Below are positions 21,728 through 32,180 of a stretch of DNA of 64,000 nucleotides, piece by piece (positions within the stretch are counted from its first letter, which is position 1; every line of letters starts with the position of its first letter). A program made the translations under genes and the position numbers. The stretch is from Karstenula rhodostoma CBS 690.94. Taxonomy: Eukaryota > Ascomycota > Dothideomycetes > Pleosporales > Didymosphaeriaceae. Under the pieces are notes generated by a model. It worked only from the letters and a program-made list of their open reading frames with translations, did not search any database and was not told where the DNA came from. The stretch lies in contig MU001502.1 in assembly GCA_010093485.1 (NCBI GenBank), forward strand, positions 1,446,057 through 1,510,056, in the 5' to 3' direction.

Positions 21728-23886
21728 ATGTCCCTCAGTTCGGCTGCCGACGTGCCCCTGCAAATCTCCTCCGCCAGCTCCTCGTCGGAGCGCCGCATAT
21801 CTCCTTCGTGGTCCATAGCCCACCTCAAGACGCGCCTCGAGACCATCACCGGCATCCCCGCCTCATGCCAACAGCTCGCCCTGCGTGTCGGCTCGCAGGA
21901 CCCCATCCCCATCTCTGCCGCCGATGAAGAGACTGCACAGCTGGCCGTCTACCCGCTGCAGCCGTACGCGGAGATCACCGTACGTCCAACTTGCCTCTAC
22001 ATTGAACCGCACCACTAGCGTCCCCACGCGTTGCTCGTCGTGTCCTCTCTCGAGCTGCCACATCTTCCTATCTGAAACACTTTGGGCCATGTATGTCAGC
22101 ACTCAGCAAGCCTTGCTCATGCTGCCACGCCTAGCCTTGCCTCTTCTGACAGGCCTATTTTTTGAGGCTTTGGACCCCAGCCTGCCCAGTGTACACGCAC
22201 TGCCGATGCCCCACATTCCACAATGCACTCAGCCCCTCTCTGTCTTTGTCATCGCTTCTCCTACGCCCGCTACCGAGTGGCCCTGGGGCGAGACTGCTCA
22301 TCGCTACGAGTTCGCCTATCGTCATCGATACGAGCTCCTTTCCTTCTCGTCATGTGCTTTTGTTTTTGGACCCCACGCATTCGATTGGTCCCATTTCGTC
22401 TACCCCTGCCTTCAGTCGTCTGAACGTTTTCGTTCAATTTGCCATCAAGTCGATCAGAGGGCTTGACGCATTGTCTTTGTGTCTAACAGTGGATTTCTAG
22501 GTCGGTGACACACGTCCGCCGGGAGCCCGTACTGACTTCTCGGATCTGGCTTCTGTGCCGAAATACGAGATGCCAGTCGCAGAATATGAGACCCGAACAG
22601 ACAGCGTCCTGGCCTGGAAGAAGAACCAGAAACTCGGCCGCTTCGACCCGAACGCGCCGACTATCGAGCAGCAGAAGATCCGAGCCTCCGAGCGCGAGAT
22701 TGAAGAGAGGGGTAAGTACATTGCTGTTTGATCATGCGTTCGCGAACTCGTACGGTTGTGGCTGTGTGAAACCACCCAGAGAAAAGCAAACACAAAGCCG
22801 ACACGATATACCATCCCGGGAGATGCTCGTGCAAGACGCAAAACGTCAAGAAGCGGTGCCATCCGAGCGCCAGAAACGGACACCTGCAGATGTTCGCGGA
22901 GACGTCGGACGCTACTCCGCCTGGCACACGCAGCTCGCCCATGTCTCAGCCATTAATCACAGTCGAGCAGGCTTCTACCTTTGAAGACTCGATGCAAATA
23001 CCTCGCTTCTCATCAACGTGCCTTTGCTCGCCTTGATGACATCCTAGTCTGGCGAGCTGCATCGCGTCTTGGCGAGCCGGGAAACTGTGCAACCGCATCC
23101 AATGCCTCGACACTTGAACGTTCCTGTGACGACTACAAACCGACTTCAGTTTCGTATTGGAAACAGCCCAGAACTTTTGCCAGTCAGTAATGCTCTGCGA
23201 GTCAAACCATCTTCACGGGCGGCGACTCTGAGCGAGCAGACCTGAAGATGACGTAGCCATAATAGCTGCGCTAGATACGAAGCTGGCGACAACAATCTCC
23301 ACGCTGCGTAGTAGTATGCTTTTGCAAGTTAGACTGGTTTCGTCATGGCCATTCCCGGCGATTGGGAAACTTTACGCTCGTCTCATCGCCGAACCAATCC
23401 AGAGCTTCGAGTCGGAACCGATGGGCTTGTCGTTATTGCTTCGGATAAATTAGGTTTTGTAGGCTATCTGCAAGGCACCGGGGGCTGCTCGACTTCCGAG
23501 GACAGCAACCATGCGACAATGACACTAATCCCGGCGACCACGTACGAGTTCGCGCAAACGCAGATGAATCCCCCGAATAACACTTCACGGTGACTAACTG
23601 GGGCTTTGCAGGAATTGTTCTCGGCGCCCGCGTACGCATCCTTCCCGAGTCCGACGCTCGACGAGGCACGGTATCATACGCCGGTCCTGTTCCTGAGATT
23701 CCAGGCATAGGGTTCTGGGTCGGTGTCACGCTCGACGAGCCCACGGGGAAGAATGACGGCACGGTGAACGGGAAGCGGTACTTTGAGTGTGGCAAGAACT
23801 GTGGCGTCTTTCTCCGTGCTGAGCGGTGCGAAGTGGGCGACTTCCCTGCTCTGGATCTGGGCGATGAAGATCTCGAGGAGCTGTGA
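21728..23886 (+). CDS. Tubulin-folding cofactor B (Alp11/TBCB type)
   Basis: Cofactor B takes part in alpha-tubulin folding and dimer turnover in the cytosol. Exons are 21728-21979, 22501-22711 and 23612-23886, giving about 245 aa in consistent phase. The N-terminal ubiquitin-like domain covers about residues 1-95, ending around YPLQPYAEITVGDTRP. A charged linker follows (KYEMPVAEYETRTDSVLAWK and IRASEREIEERG). The C-terminal CAP-Gly domain has GTVSYAGPVPEIPG, GFWVGVTLDEPTGKNDGTVN and GKRYFEC. The protein ends in an acidic DLEEL. Introns are 521 and 900 nt, an order of magnitude longer than most introns here, yet both have normal splice and branch signals (GTCTAAC and GACTAAC). I found no hidden exon inside them. 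Confidence 0.93.
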
Positions 23887-25657
23887 GTGGGATGTATCAG
23901 GGCAGGAACGGGAAAAGACACGACGATGAAGATGGTTTCCCTGACCATAGCGACGTCTGTCGAGACACGGCTTCGACGTGGAGGACTGCAGGCAAGCAGC
24001 TCAAGTCTGCAGCCTTATACTAGGCAGATGAATGAAAACGCAGTCCCTGCATACGCCCATCATCGGTGCCATGAGCGTCCGTAAATCCTGATGAGACCGA
24101 TGCCCTTCAGAAATACCTCCAAAGACCAAACGTCCACCGCTTTCTCAAACCCCATTGCCCTTGCTACCCCCTACCCCTCCCTCCAGCGCTCTTCTCCGCC
24201 AACCCCCCACCCCCCACCATACATATATGCCCCTCCTCGCCATTCTAGCCCGCCTCGCTCGCTACACCGTCATCGTCTCACATGCACCGTCTCCCGTTTT
24301 TTTTTCTTTTCCTACTATACAGCCTCGACTCGACACTTCTTTGTGTGTCTCATCTGCTGGGTCACTGGCGTAGCTGCAGGTACAGTTGGGATGTGGGGAC
24401 CTGGGGCGTTGGAGCTGGAAGGGAGGAGCTGGGGTGGGTGAGCTTTGCGCTTTTATGTTGTTTGGAGCGGCCGAGCGCCAGGCCAGTGGCGGCATGGAGG
24501 TGGGATGATGCGCTGGACCATGGGATCTTGAGTTTCTCTAGTGCTGGCGCGGTAAGGGCACGCAGGATCAATAGTCCAGTCGATGTGGGCTTCAAGGGGA
24601 TGGCGGGAGCCTGGGGTGCGTGAGCTGGATGTGCATCTCAGATGTACAGAGGAAGGGACCTCCAACACGGTGGACGTATGGTAGGGTATCCCCCGATGAA
24701 TGTAGTGTCCTAGGTAGTTGGAGAACAATACCGCACGGAAGAAGGCTGAAGAAAACTTGGCGAGGTGTCGTCATCGAACATGCATTGTCTGTGCAAGACG
24801 CTTCCAGCCACGTACGGCGTGAGAGAAAATGCAACGCGATGGTGAAAGACGATTAACGTGTGCGTGGCGGAAGGTGTACTGCTTGATGCCGATATGAATG
24901 TGTCACGTGCCCCCGTGGGGCTGCTGCTGAGGTACATACAATAGCTCGTAGAAGAACTGCGTAGGATGTGTTACTATCAGATAGGCAATGCACAGGCTAG
25001 TTGTGCGTAGCGTTTGGGGTGGCACTGTAGGTCGACGGTCACTGCGCCTCTCGGCTTACGGGGTGCGTGGGATGATTTTGTGTGGATTACTGATACAAGC
25101 TAACTGTCGGGATGAGGGCCTGGGCCTCTGCTCTTGAATTCGTGTTTGGGGCGACTGGAGAATCAGCTAAGGTAAGAGTGGATTGCAGGAAGAGACGGCC
25201 ATTGCGGCCTGCCAAGAATGCCATGGTGCGTCTGGGTTAGGGTAACTGCGATTCAATCATCCCCCACAACTTCTTGAAATGTCGTGAGAGCATTTGTCTT
25301 TGCACGAGAAAGCTGTTGTGCGTCATGTGTACGTGGAAGCCGGATGGATTTTTCGCAGACCTTAGAGGTAGCGCGGGTTAGGCTTGGTAGTATTTCTTAG
25401 GATGACTGGCGCATGATGCGTCTTCAAAGTTGGGAGTTCAGTGTATAATCGACGGCCGGTCTGATCTAAGAGACTCCAACTTTACAGCGCGTCATGGCGT
25501 GTGTGCACATGGGCATTCTAACCTCAGGGCTGGCAGGGATTCTCAACTTGATCTGTTTTCGGAGTCGTCGTTTTCATGGATGGGTCATGACTTCAAATAT
25601 GTAATTCGATCAAGGGTTAGCCGTTACTTGTCAACCTCTTGTTGTGCCAACTACCAT
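23887..25657. other. Convergent intergenic region
   Basis: Between the 3' ends of tubulin cofactor B and the FAHD1-like gene. No coding frame with recognisable features; a C-rich tract lies near 24170-24230. Confidence 0.5.
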
Positions 25658-26711
25658 CTACTCGAACTTAACCGTATTCACCAAACTCCCAATCCCCTCG
25701 ACATAAATCTCCACCTCGTCGCCATCCTTCACAAAGCCCTTGGGATCCTACATCAAAGTCAGCAAACAACCCAGCAACCTCAACAAGCGCACTCACCATG
25801 AACACCCCCACCCCGCTCGGCGTCCCCGTCATAATACACGTCCCCGCCTGCAACGTCGTCCCGCGACTCAAATGCTCCACAATCTTCCCCACGCTCCAAA
25901 TCATATCGTCCGTCCCCGTCTCCTGCCTCTTCTCCCCGTTGACCTTCGTCCAGTACCTGAGCCTATTCGGATCGCCCCCAATCGCACTCGCACTCGCAAT
26001 GCACGGCCCAATCGGCGCAAACCCATCGAAGCTCTTCGCATACCCAAACTGGCCCCCGCTGACGGACGCAGGCAGCTGGAAGTTGCGCGCCGACACGTCG
26101 TTGCCGACGGTGTAGCCGAGGACGTAGTCGGCGTAGTCTGCGGCGGCGATGTTCTTGCCCGTTTTCCCAATCACGATGGTGAGTTCGCCCTCGTAGTCGA
26201 GCTGGGACTGGCACTCCTTGTGGACCGAAATCTCCGCGCCGGGGCCGGAGAGCGCGGTGGGGGGTTTCATGAAGATGGTGGGGAACGTGGGGATGGGGAG
26301 GTTGCCCTCTTCGGCGTGTTGTTTGTAGTTGAGGCCGACGCAGAGGAAGATGGGGGTGGAGGGGAGGGGTGGTAGAAGTTTCTTGATGGTGCCCTGCTTG
26401 TCGGTTTTCTTGAATCCCGCGTCTATGCTGCCGGAGAGGAGTTGGACGGTTTTGCCGGCGACGTCGCGGGGGAGCTCGGAGGAGCCGAAGTCGCCGTAGT
26501 GGATTTGGCCATCTTCGCCTTTGAATCGGATCAGCCGCTCGAAGAGTGCCATTCTGTGGAATCTCTGGCTGGCAAAGGGCCTCCTTTGGTGCGCTCCTGG
26601 ACTTTGGAAGATTGTTGTCTGTGTGGATGTTGATGGTTTGGTAAACGGCTGTGCGGATGTCAATTGGCGTCGGACAAGGCCACAGAGTAGTGAGGTTGGG
26701 CGTAGGAGCAT
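25658..26711 (-). CDS. Fumarylacetoacetase-family hydrolase (FAHD1-like acylpyruvase)
   Basis: FAH-superfamily enzyme; FAHD1 relatives act on acylpyruvates and oxaloacetate in mitochondria. Two exons, 26711-25797 and 25747-25658, with a 49-nt intron (GTGAGT to TAG), about 334 aa. The ATG at 26711 gives an Arg- and Ser-rich, acid-poor leader (MLLRPTSLLCGLVRRQLTSA) that looks like a mitochondrial presequence. A second Met at MALFERLIRF (26552) could give a cytosolic form. The catalytic fold is visible in order: FLCVGLNYKQHAEEGN, FMKPPTALSGPG, then the metal-binding DYEGELTIVIGKTGKNI, DYVLGYTVGNDVSARNFQ and IMTGTPSGVGVFM. After the intron the chain ends DGDEVEIYVEGIGSLVNTV. Confidence 0.93.
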
Positions 26712-27040
26712 TATGCTGCAGTTGACGTGCAGCTGCGCTTCTATATATCTGAGATGTGGTAGGCCGACGCGAAGCCGGGGCTGCCCCACGTTACGAAGTG
26801 GTGGGGTGGGCCCATGGGCCAGGCGTTTGTTCGGCATATGATGCGCCGACGCTTTCATACGTGCGGCTACTGCTCACGGGACTTCGCGTCTGGGAGCTCG
26901 GGTGCTGATTTGGTGCCGATATACGAGGAATAAGAAGCACGCGATTGTTCCACAGTAAGTTATCTTGTTGGTCTGATTGATTGTTTCGACATCGTACAGA
27001 GCCGCTCGGAATCCATCTCCTAGGCAGAAGAGTTCATCAC
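26712..27040. other. Intergenic spacer, promoter side of the FAHD1-like gene
   Basis: 329 bp between two minus-strand genes. It must hold the FAHD1-like promoter and the 3' end of the Ssl1 gene. No element was recognised. Confidence 0.5.
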
Positions 27041-28629
27041 CTAGCCCGCCATCTCCACGTCTCCATTCCCATTCTGCATCTCCCCTGGGGTATCAAGTTT
27101 ACTCAAGCAGCCTGGGCAATTGTGCAGCACCATGTGACAAAACATATCGCAGTCGATGCAGAAATGGCTCTCGCACACCCTGCACTCGTACCGCGAGCTC
27201 TCGCTCGCCTTCTGCACGTCGCTGTCCTCCTCATCCAGTCGCAGCTGACGCATCTGTCCGTCCATCTGTCCATTCACATCCTGGCCATTAGTCTGCTGTT
27301 CACCGTCGACGTCTCCAGACTCTGGAATTTCAGGGAACACCGTGAGGCAGCCTAGACAAGACTTGGTACCCTTCTCTCTTGCACGCTGCCAGCTCACTTC
27401 GGCCCAGTTCCGGAGAGGGAACAGGTGGTGGTAGCTTCGCGCAAGATGCGTCGAAAGGAGGAGTGTGAGCTGGCAGCTGGGACAAGTGATGGGCAGACTG
27501 CACACTTTGGCGCTGCACCGTGAGCATGTGTAGCCGCCTGTAGTCAATGCGCCATGGCACGCGCACATTGTCGGGTTCTCTTCGACGACTCGTGAGGGGA
27601 AGCCCATCATCATGAGGGCAGCTGCGGACTCTGGGGGTGCGGTCTCTTGTGCGCTTTTCGTTGCGCGAACCACTGGGGGTGTGGTAGTCGCGAGTAGAAG
27701 CTCGCGGAGGAGCTCTTGATCTGTGGCTACAACGTACTCGCTTTCGTCTCCAGCGTTGGTTTTGTTCACAATCTCGGTGCATATCTTGAGCCGGGCGCCC
27801 ATGCCGATTATGCTGACGCGAACGCGATCGCGTACACAAGCTCTGATAGTCTGATGGATGTCGCCTGGGTCCAAGGATAACAATGACCCAAACACGATGA
27901 TGACTTCTCGCGTTCCATGGCTCGGAGTGTGATATAGCGTTGCTCTCGCCAGCTCCAGCGCGTTCTGTAGACTGGGTGAGCCTTTGGGCTCCTTGGAGAA
28001 GTCCTGAGGATTCAGAGGTGTCCGTAGCCCTTGGATCGCAGCGGCGTGCTCCGCGGGGTTTCCCGACAGCTCTGATACTCTGATGCAGAGCCCGTCGTGC
28101 ATGCCAAGAACGCTCATCTGGGATATGGGATTCTGCTCGAAGAACTCGCGAACGTACTCTTGCGCGTACTGTATCATAGCGTGGAATCGTGTTGGTCGCA
28201 TATCCTTCTCCAACATAGCTTCCGACAGATCGAGAACGAGGACGACGTGCCGTATGATACCGCGCTGAAAGGGCTTCGTGTCCTTCCGCAACCTTTACCA
28301 GTGGCCTGTCAGCGCTGCACGTAAGTGCAGAGGCGCACGGCAGGTACGTACCTCTTGCGCTTCCGCTCCTCATCCATCTGCTGTATACTCTTCTCCGGTA
28401 TGTCATTGTCCTCAATCTCCTCGAATGTGGGTATGTATTCCTCCTCGTCCGACGAGTCGCCTTTCCTCCGCTCCCAAGCCTGCGCCTTCCGCTCTGGTTT
28501 TTTTGCCTGCGCCATCTGCGAATTTACCATCTTCCTAGCAGCGGCCGCACTGGAGCCGCCGCCCCTGGGCCCTACGTACTCGTCATCGGAGCCGCTGAAG
28601 TCTGACCCTGAGTAGTCCGACCCGGACAT
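27041..28629 (-). CDS. ssl1: TFIIH core subunit Ssl1 / p44
   Basis: Subunit of the TFIIH core that stimulates the Rad3/XPD helicase in transcription and nucleotide excision repair. Two exons, 28629-28352 and 28292-27041, with a 59-nt intron (GTACGT, GCTGAC, AAG), about 509 aa. The acidic Ser/Asp-rich N terminus (MSGSDYSGSDFSGSDDEYVG) is followed by the Ssl1 block RGIIRHVVLVLDLSEAMLEK that opens a von Willebrand A-like domain, which continues through REVIIVFGSLLSLDPGD and VSIIGMGARLKICTEI. Cysteine-rich zinc modules come next: CACHGALTTGGYTCSRC and CPSC, then at the C terminus CRVCESHFCIDCDMFCH and CPGC. The stretch between them (residues roughly 430-460) is a low-complexity Gln/Asp linker. 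Confidence 0.96.
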
Positions 28630-29335
28630 GGTGACTGCGAGCGGTGTGCGGCGAACAGTGTAGAGGTCGTCGCGCCCGCAGCCGATTTTCTCTGCCGCAC
28701 CGCGTGCGCGGTGTTTTAGGAGGTCGACAACAAGCTGATCAGAGTTTAATCGACGCGCTTTCAGGTGGTGGCGTAGTGCGGGATCTTAACAAAGCGTCGG
28801 CTGGGAGTCGGTCGATGACGTTGCGCGGTTTTTTACTTGACGACGGACTACTGCCTGATGCGTTTCGGTAAGTGATCGAGAGGTGGGGCGCGAGTGGTGC
28901 CTGAGGACCGGAGGGTGTGGAGAGGTTCGCAAGTGTGCATCACGAACCATGCCACTACCCGTGGCGCTGGAACGCATGAGCACGTGATGCGCTTCGCACG
29001 CGGCGACCGGCTTTGTCTGAGGGTTCAACGTCCCTGCAATCGCTAGTGTAGATGTAGCTCCAGGTAACAGGGGCTACACTGTAAGCAGAAAGGTTGTGTT
29101 TACTGTAAACATACACGCTGGACTTTTTAATTTGGGTGAAACTTCAACAACAACTGAGTGATTACATAGATTCAAGCTACATTATGTGTACACCGTGACT
29201 CGGACGCTAGCATGCCGTCCATCCATCATCCTCCAAGCTGGTATAATGCTGTGCTAGAAAATCATCATAAGACATTAAATATCGCCAACTCCGAATCCTT
29301 GCTTGATATATTATTACCTCCACACATCATCCACT
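28630..29335. other. Intergenic region, promoter side of Ssl1
   Basis: 706 bp between the Ssl1 start and the 3' end of the Chs7-like gene, both on the minus strand. No further coding frame is supported. Confidence 0.5.
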
Positions 29336-30513
29336 TCACGAGTAACCTGAGCCTCCTACACCGGGAGTCGGCCAGTCGTCTTCGGTTATGCTCGACCAGA
29401 ATACCCAGATCATTACCACGGCTAGAAGCGTGAACAAAGTTTCGAATAGACCTCCGTTGATCTTGCCGTTGGTGCCATCGCAAACATGGACGCTGATGAC
29501 ATACTGGAAGACCTGTCCGATGGCAAACAGGATTACTGCCGCAACGAGGTAGACTGGAGAGGTTAGTGCATTCCCAGAGGAGGATTGGAGCAAGTACGTA
29601 CCCATGGGCTTCATCTCGCCAAGAACACGAACGACAAGGAAGGTTTCCAAGCAGAAAAAGACGAACAGGAACACCAGAGGCGCCAGCTGATAGAGGGTGT
29701 ACAGGGCGTAGGCGCGGTTGTTTTGAAGGGTGTCGTCGAAGTAGCCGGTCCAGCTGAATCCTGTGTCAAGCGCAATATAGCCGGTTCCAATGAAGAGAAT
29801 AGCGGCGGATACGAGAATGAGGCCGAGGGACATGGCCGTACCGTCATCGAGCAACTGGTATCCGACAAGACCATTGAGCATGAGCATCCAGGCGGTTGCA
29901 ATGATGGCGGCGATATGGACAGCGACAAAGGCCTTGCGCACTGCGCTGTCGAGTGGGAATCCGCCGACGGTGAAGATCTCGCAGATAGAAATTATTATGT
30001 AGCCGATGAGGAACAGTTGCATCTCCCTGGTCTTGGTCAGTCGGTTGTCGTACGTGAGTTAGTGTCAGGGCAGCACACCTTCTCCCTACAGCTGCCTTCT
30101 TTTTTTCAGACCTCCACAGAAGGAACAAGCTGATGAGAATCGCTATGCCGCATAGTATTATGGAACCTGCTCCGGTCAACAGCGGTTCGGCCCCGCGCGA
30201 TTGTGGGACTAACCCAAGTTTGCCAGCACTCTGTCACCTGACAATGTGATTCCTGTCAACGTGCAGGCGTCGGCCCCCCATCCTGTTCCCTCCTTCGTGG
30301 GCGCTTGGTTAAAGAGCTGTCGCGGGAAACGTTAGCACGGGGGTACGAGGCGCAGGCCTGGTGCGATTGTCGAGCGAGAACCTACATAGCACACTGCAAC
30401 ATGTTAGTAAGATAGACTTGACAACAAAGGAAGGCGCAATGCATACCGGGTAACGTCGACCAGAGGTTTCCGCTGTCGCGACAGAAGGTGTCGAAGTAGC
30501 CATAGCGCGACAT
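29336..30513 (-). CDS. Chs7-like chitin synthase export chaperone
   Basis: Multi-pass ER membrane protein of the Chs7 family, which helps chitin synthase leave the ER. Six exons: 30513-30447, 30393-30386, 30316-30214, 30166-30079, 30026-29602 and 29553-29336, about 302 aa. The second exon is only 8 nt (TGTGCTAT). It is required to join the start (MSRYGYFDTFCRDSGNLWST, then LPVCY) to LFNQAPTKEG in phase, and it recreates the family-like P-x-C-x-L-F block. The alternative ATG at 30503 runs into a stop after the first intron. Later signatures include LANLGSIILCGIAILISLF, RSEKKKAAVGRREMQLFLIG, GFPLDSAVRKAFVAVHI, YIALDTGFSWTGYFD and FWSSITEDDWPTPG. About seven membrane segments are expected. Introns are 53, 69, 47, 52 and 48 nt with consistent GT-AG ends. 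Confidence 0.9.
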
Positions 30514-32180
30514 GATTGACTGGCCGGGTGCTCGGCGCCTACAGCGCGGCGGGTCGTAGGGGGATGCCTTTCAAGACAGGGCGCAAAGGGTCGCGCGGTG
30601 CGAGGCTGGTGTTGTAACGGGAATGCTCAGTGGGGTAATGATAGTGAGGTGGAGAGGGAGCCAGCGACGAGGCTGTACGAGAGTCGCAGCACCGGCCGTG
30701 GCTGGTTTTGAAACAGGATATTGTTGGCTGGGCACTGGGGTGCAGGGGAGGTCGGTTGCGGTGCGCTAACGTGTGCAACGATTGACGCTAGGTATGGTTG
30801 ACGGCGTGCGAACTGGCGCTGTCGAAGGACGACGAGTCGACGAGGCTGACGTCCGCAAGAAACAGCTCGGCTCGTGGATAGATGCGGTGGTGCAAGAGGC
30901 GGCGCGCGGCACCCAGCGAGGAAGAGCAACAGCTTTCATGCAGCAAGCGACAAACAAATTGCATTCACAGCGAGCTGCCCAATCAGGCCGCGCACACTTA
31001 GCCGGTCTCAGATACGAGAAAGGGGGCCGTGCATGCATTATGACCGTGGTCTGCCCTCGCAGCGCTTGTCGCCTGCCTGGTTGCACGTCGCGCGTCGCGG
31101 TCGAGGCATGGAGACGGTGGAATTGGACGCATCTTTGGCCATTGATGTCGACGACACAGGTCTCGCGCATGGATCGCGGCTCTGCATTGCCCTCGAGCCT
31201 GTGATTCATGACCTCACGCGGCGGTGGACCTCCCGATAGATCGCTCGCTAGACAGTACTCTTAAACATGGACATGGTCGGCGCCGGCGACGAACATGATC
31301 GTGTGCATGTCGTGTCGCGAAACATCCCTTGCCCCTTGACGATGCACATCAACACACCCCGCCCCAGACACCGCGTCGTGAAGATTCGTTTGGCATGCAC
31401 GCGCCTGCGAACGAGTCTCGGCTCCCTGTGTGCACATGTCTTGGGTGATTCAATCATGTCCGCTTCGAATGCCTCGACGTACAGACGGTCGATGCACGAC
31501 TACGCTCTACGTGGCAAAGATCAAGGAACACGTGTCGCTATATCAATCGAAGGCTGGACGGCTGGACGGCTGGACGGCTGTTCTGCTCGAGGTGTCGTGG
31601 GGTACCTCGAACTACGCTGCGCTACTCATATCTGAGGGTACGCTGCTAGATAGTGCCAGGGCTCATCGTGAACTACAAGCTAGAAATGCGGACAGTCTGT
31701 ATACACAGACCCAGGCGACTGGTCTTGTTCCCGTGGTAGATATACACAGTACGCCGACCAGGAGGGTCATCAGGAACTGGATCTCGGGCTGCGGGCCATG
31801 TTCACGTGCCCAACCATGCCCACACGCGGGGACCATTCCAGTTGCCCAAATTCGGTGCCTCCCGTCGGGTGTAGACGGCTGCAGCTCGAAGCGACCGGCG
31901 TCATCGCGCTCAAAAGCGCCCATTCTGCGCGGGTTTCCGCACTGCGAAACTCGAATTGATCCTTCTTATCGCGGCTCGCACCAAGTCGGACCGGATATAC
32001 GTGGGCGCTTGGCGCAAATCAGGGATCAGGACAGCTGCGATCGCTCCTATTCAGATCACGAAGCTGTGGCACCCTGTCCCCACAACCCGCTTATTCCCCA
32101 ATGTGACCGTTTTGACCGCCTTCACTCTCTGTTCCTTGCCTCTGGTCCGGTGACGTGCGTCTGCTTCTGCCCATCTCGAC
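30514..32180. other. Divergent intergenic region
   Basis: Upstream of the Chs7-like gene (minus) and the sugar transporter (plus). The longer open frames here lack recognisable features. A GGCTGGAC repeat of about three units lies near 31552-31580. The missing first exon of the sugar transporter should lie in this region. Confidence 0.45.

Noticed and set aside
25740..26375. 211-codon plus-strand frame
   Set aside because: Antisense shadow of the FAHD1-like gene.
30773..31209. Paired long open frames on both strands
   Set aside because: Both frames are open over the same bases and neither resembles a protein family; GC-rich shadow pair.
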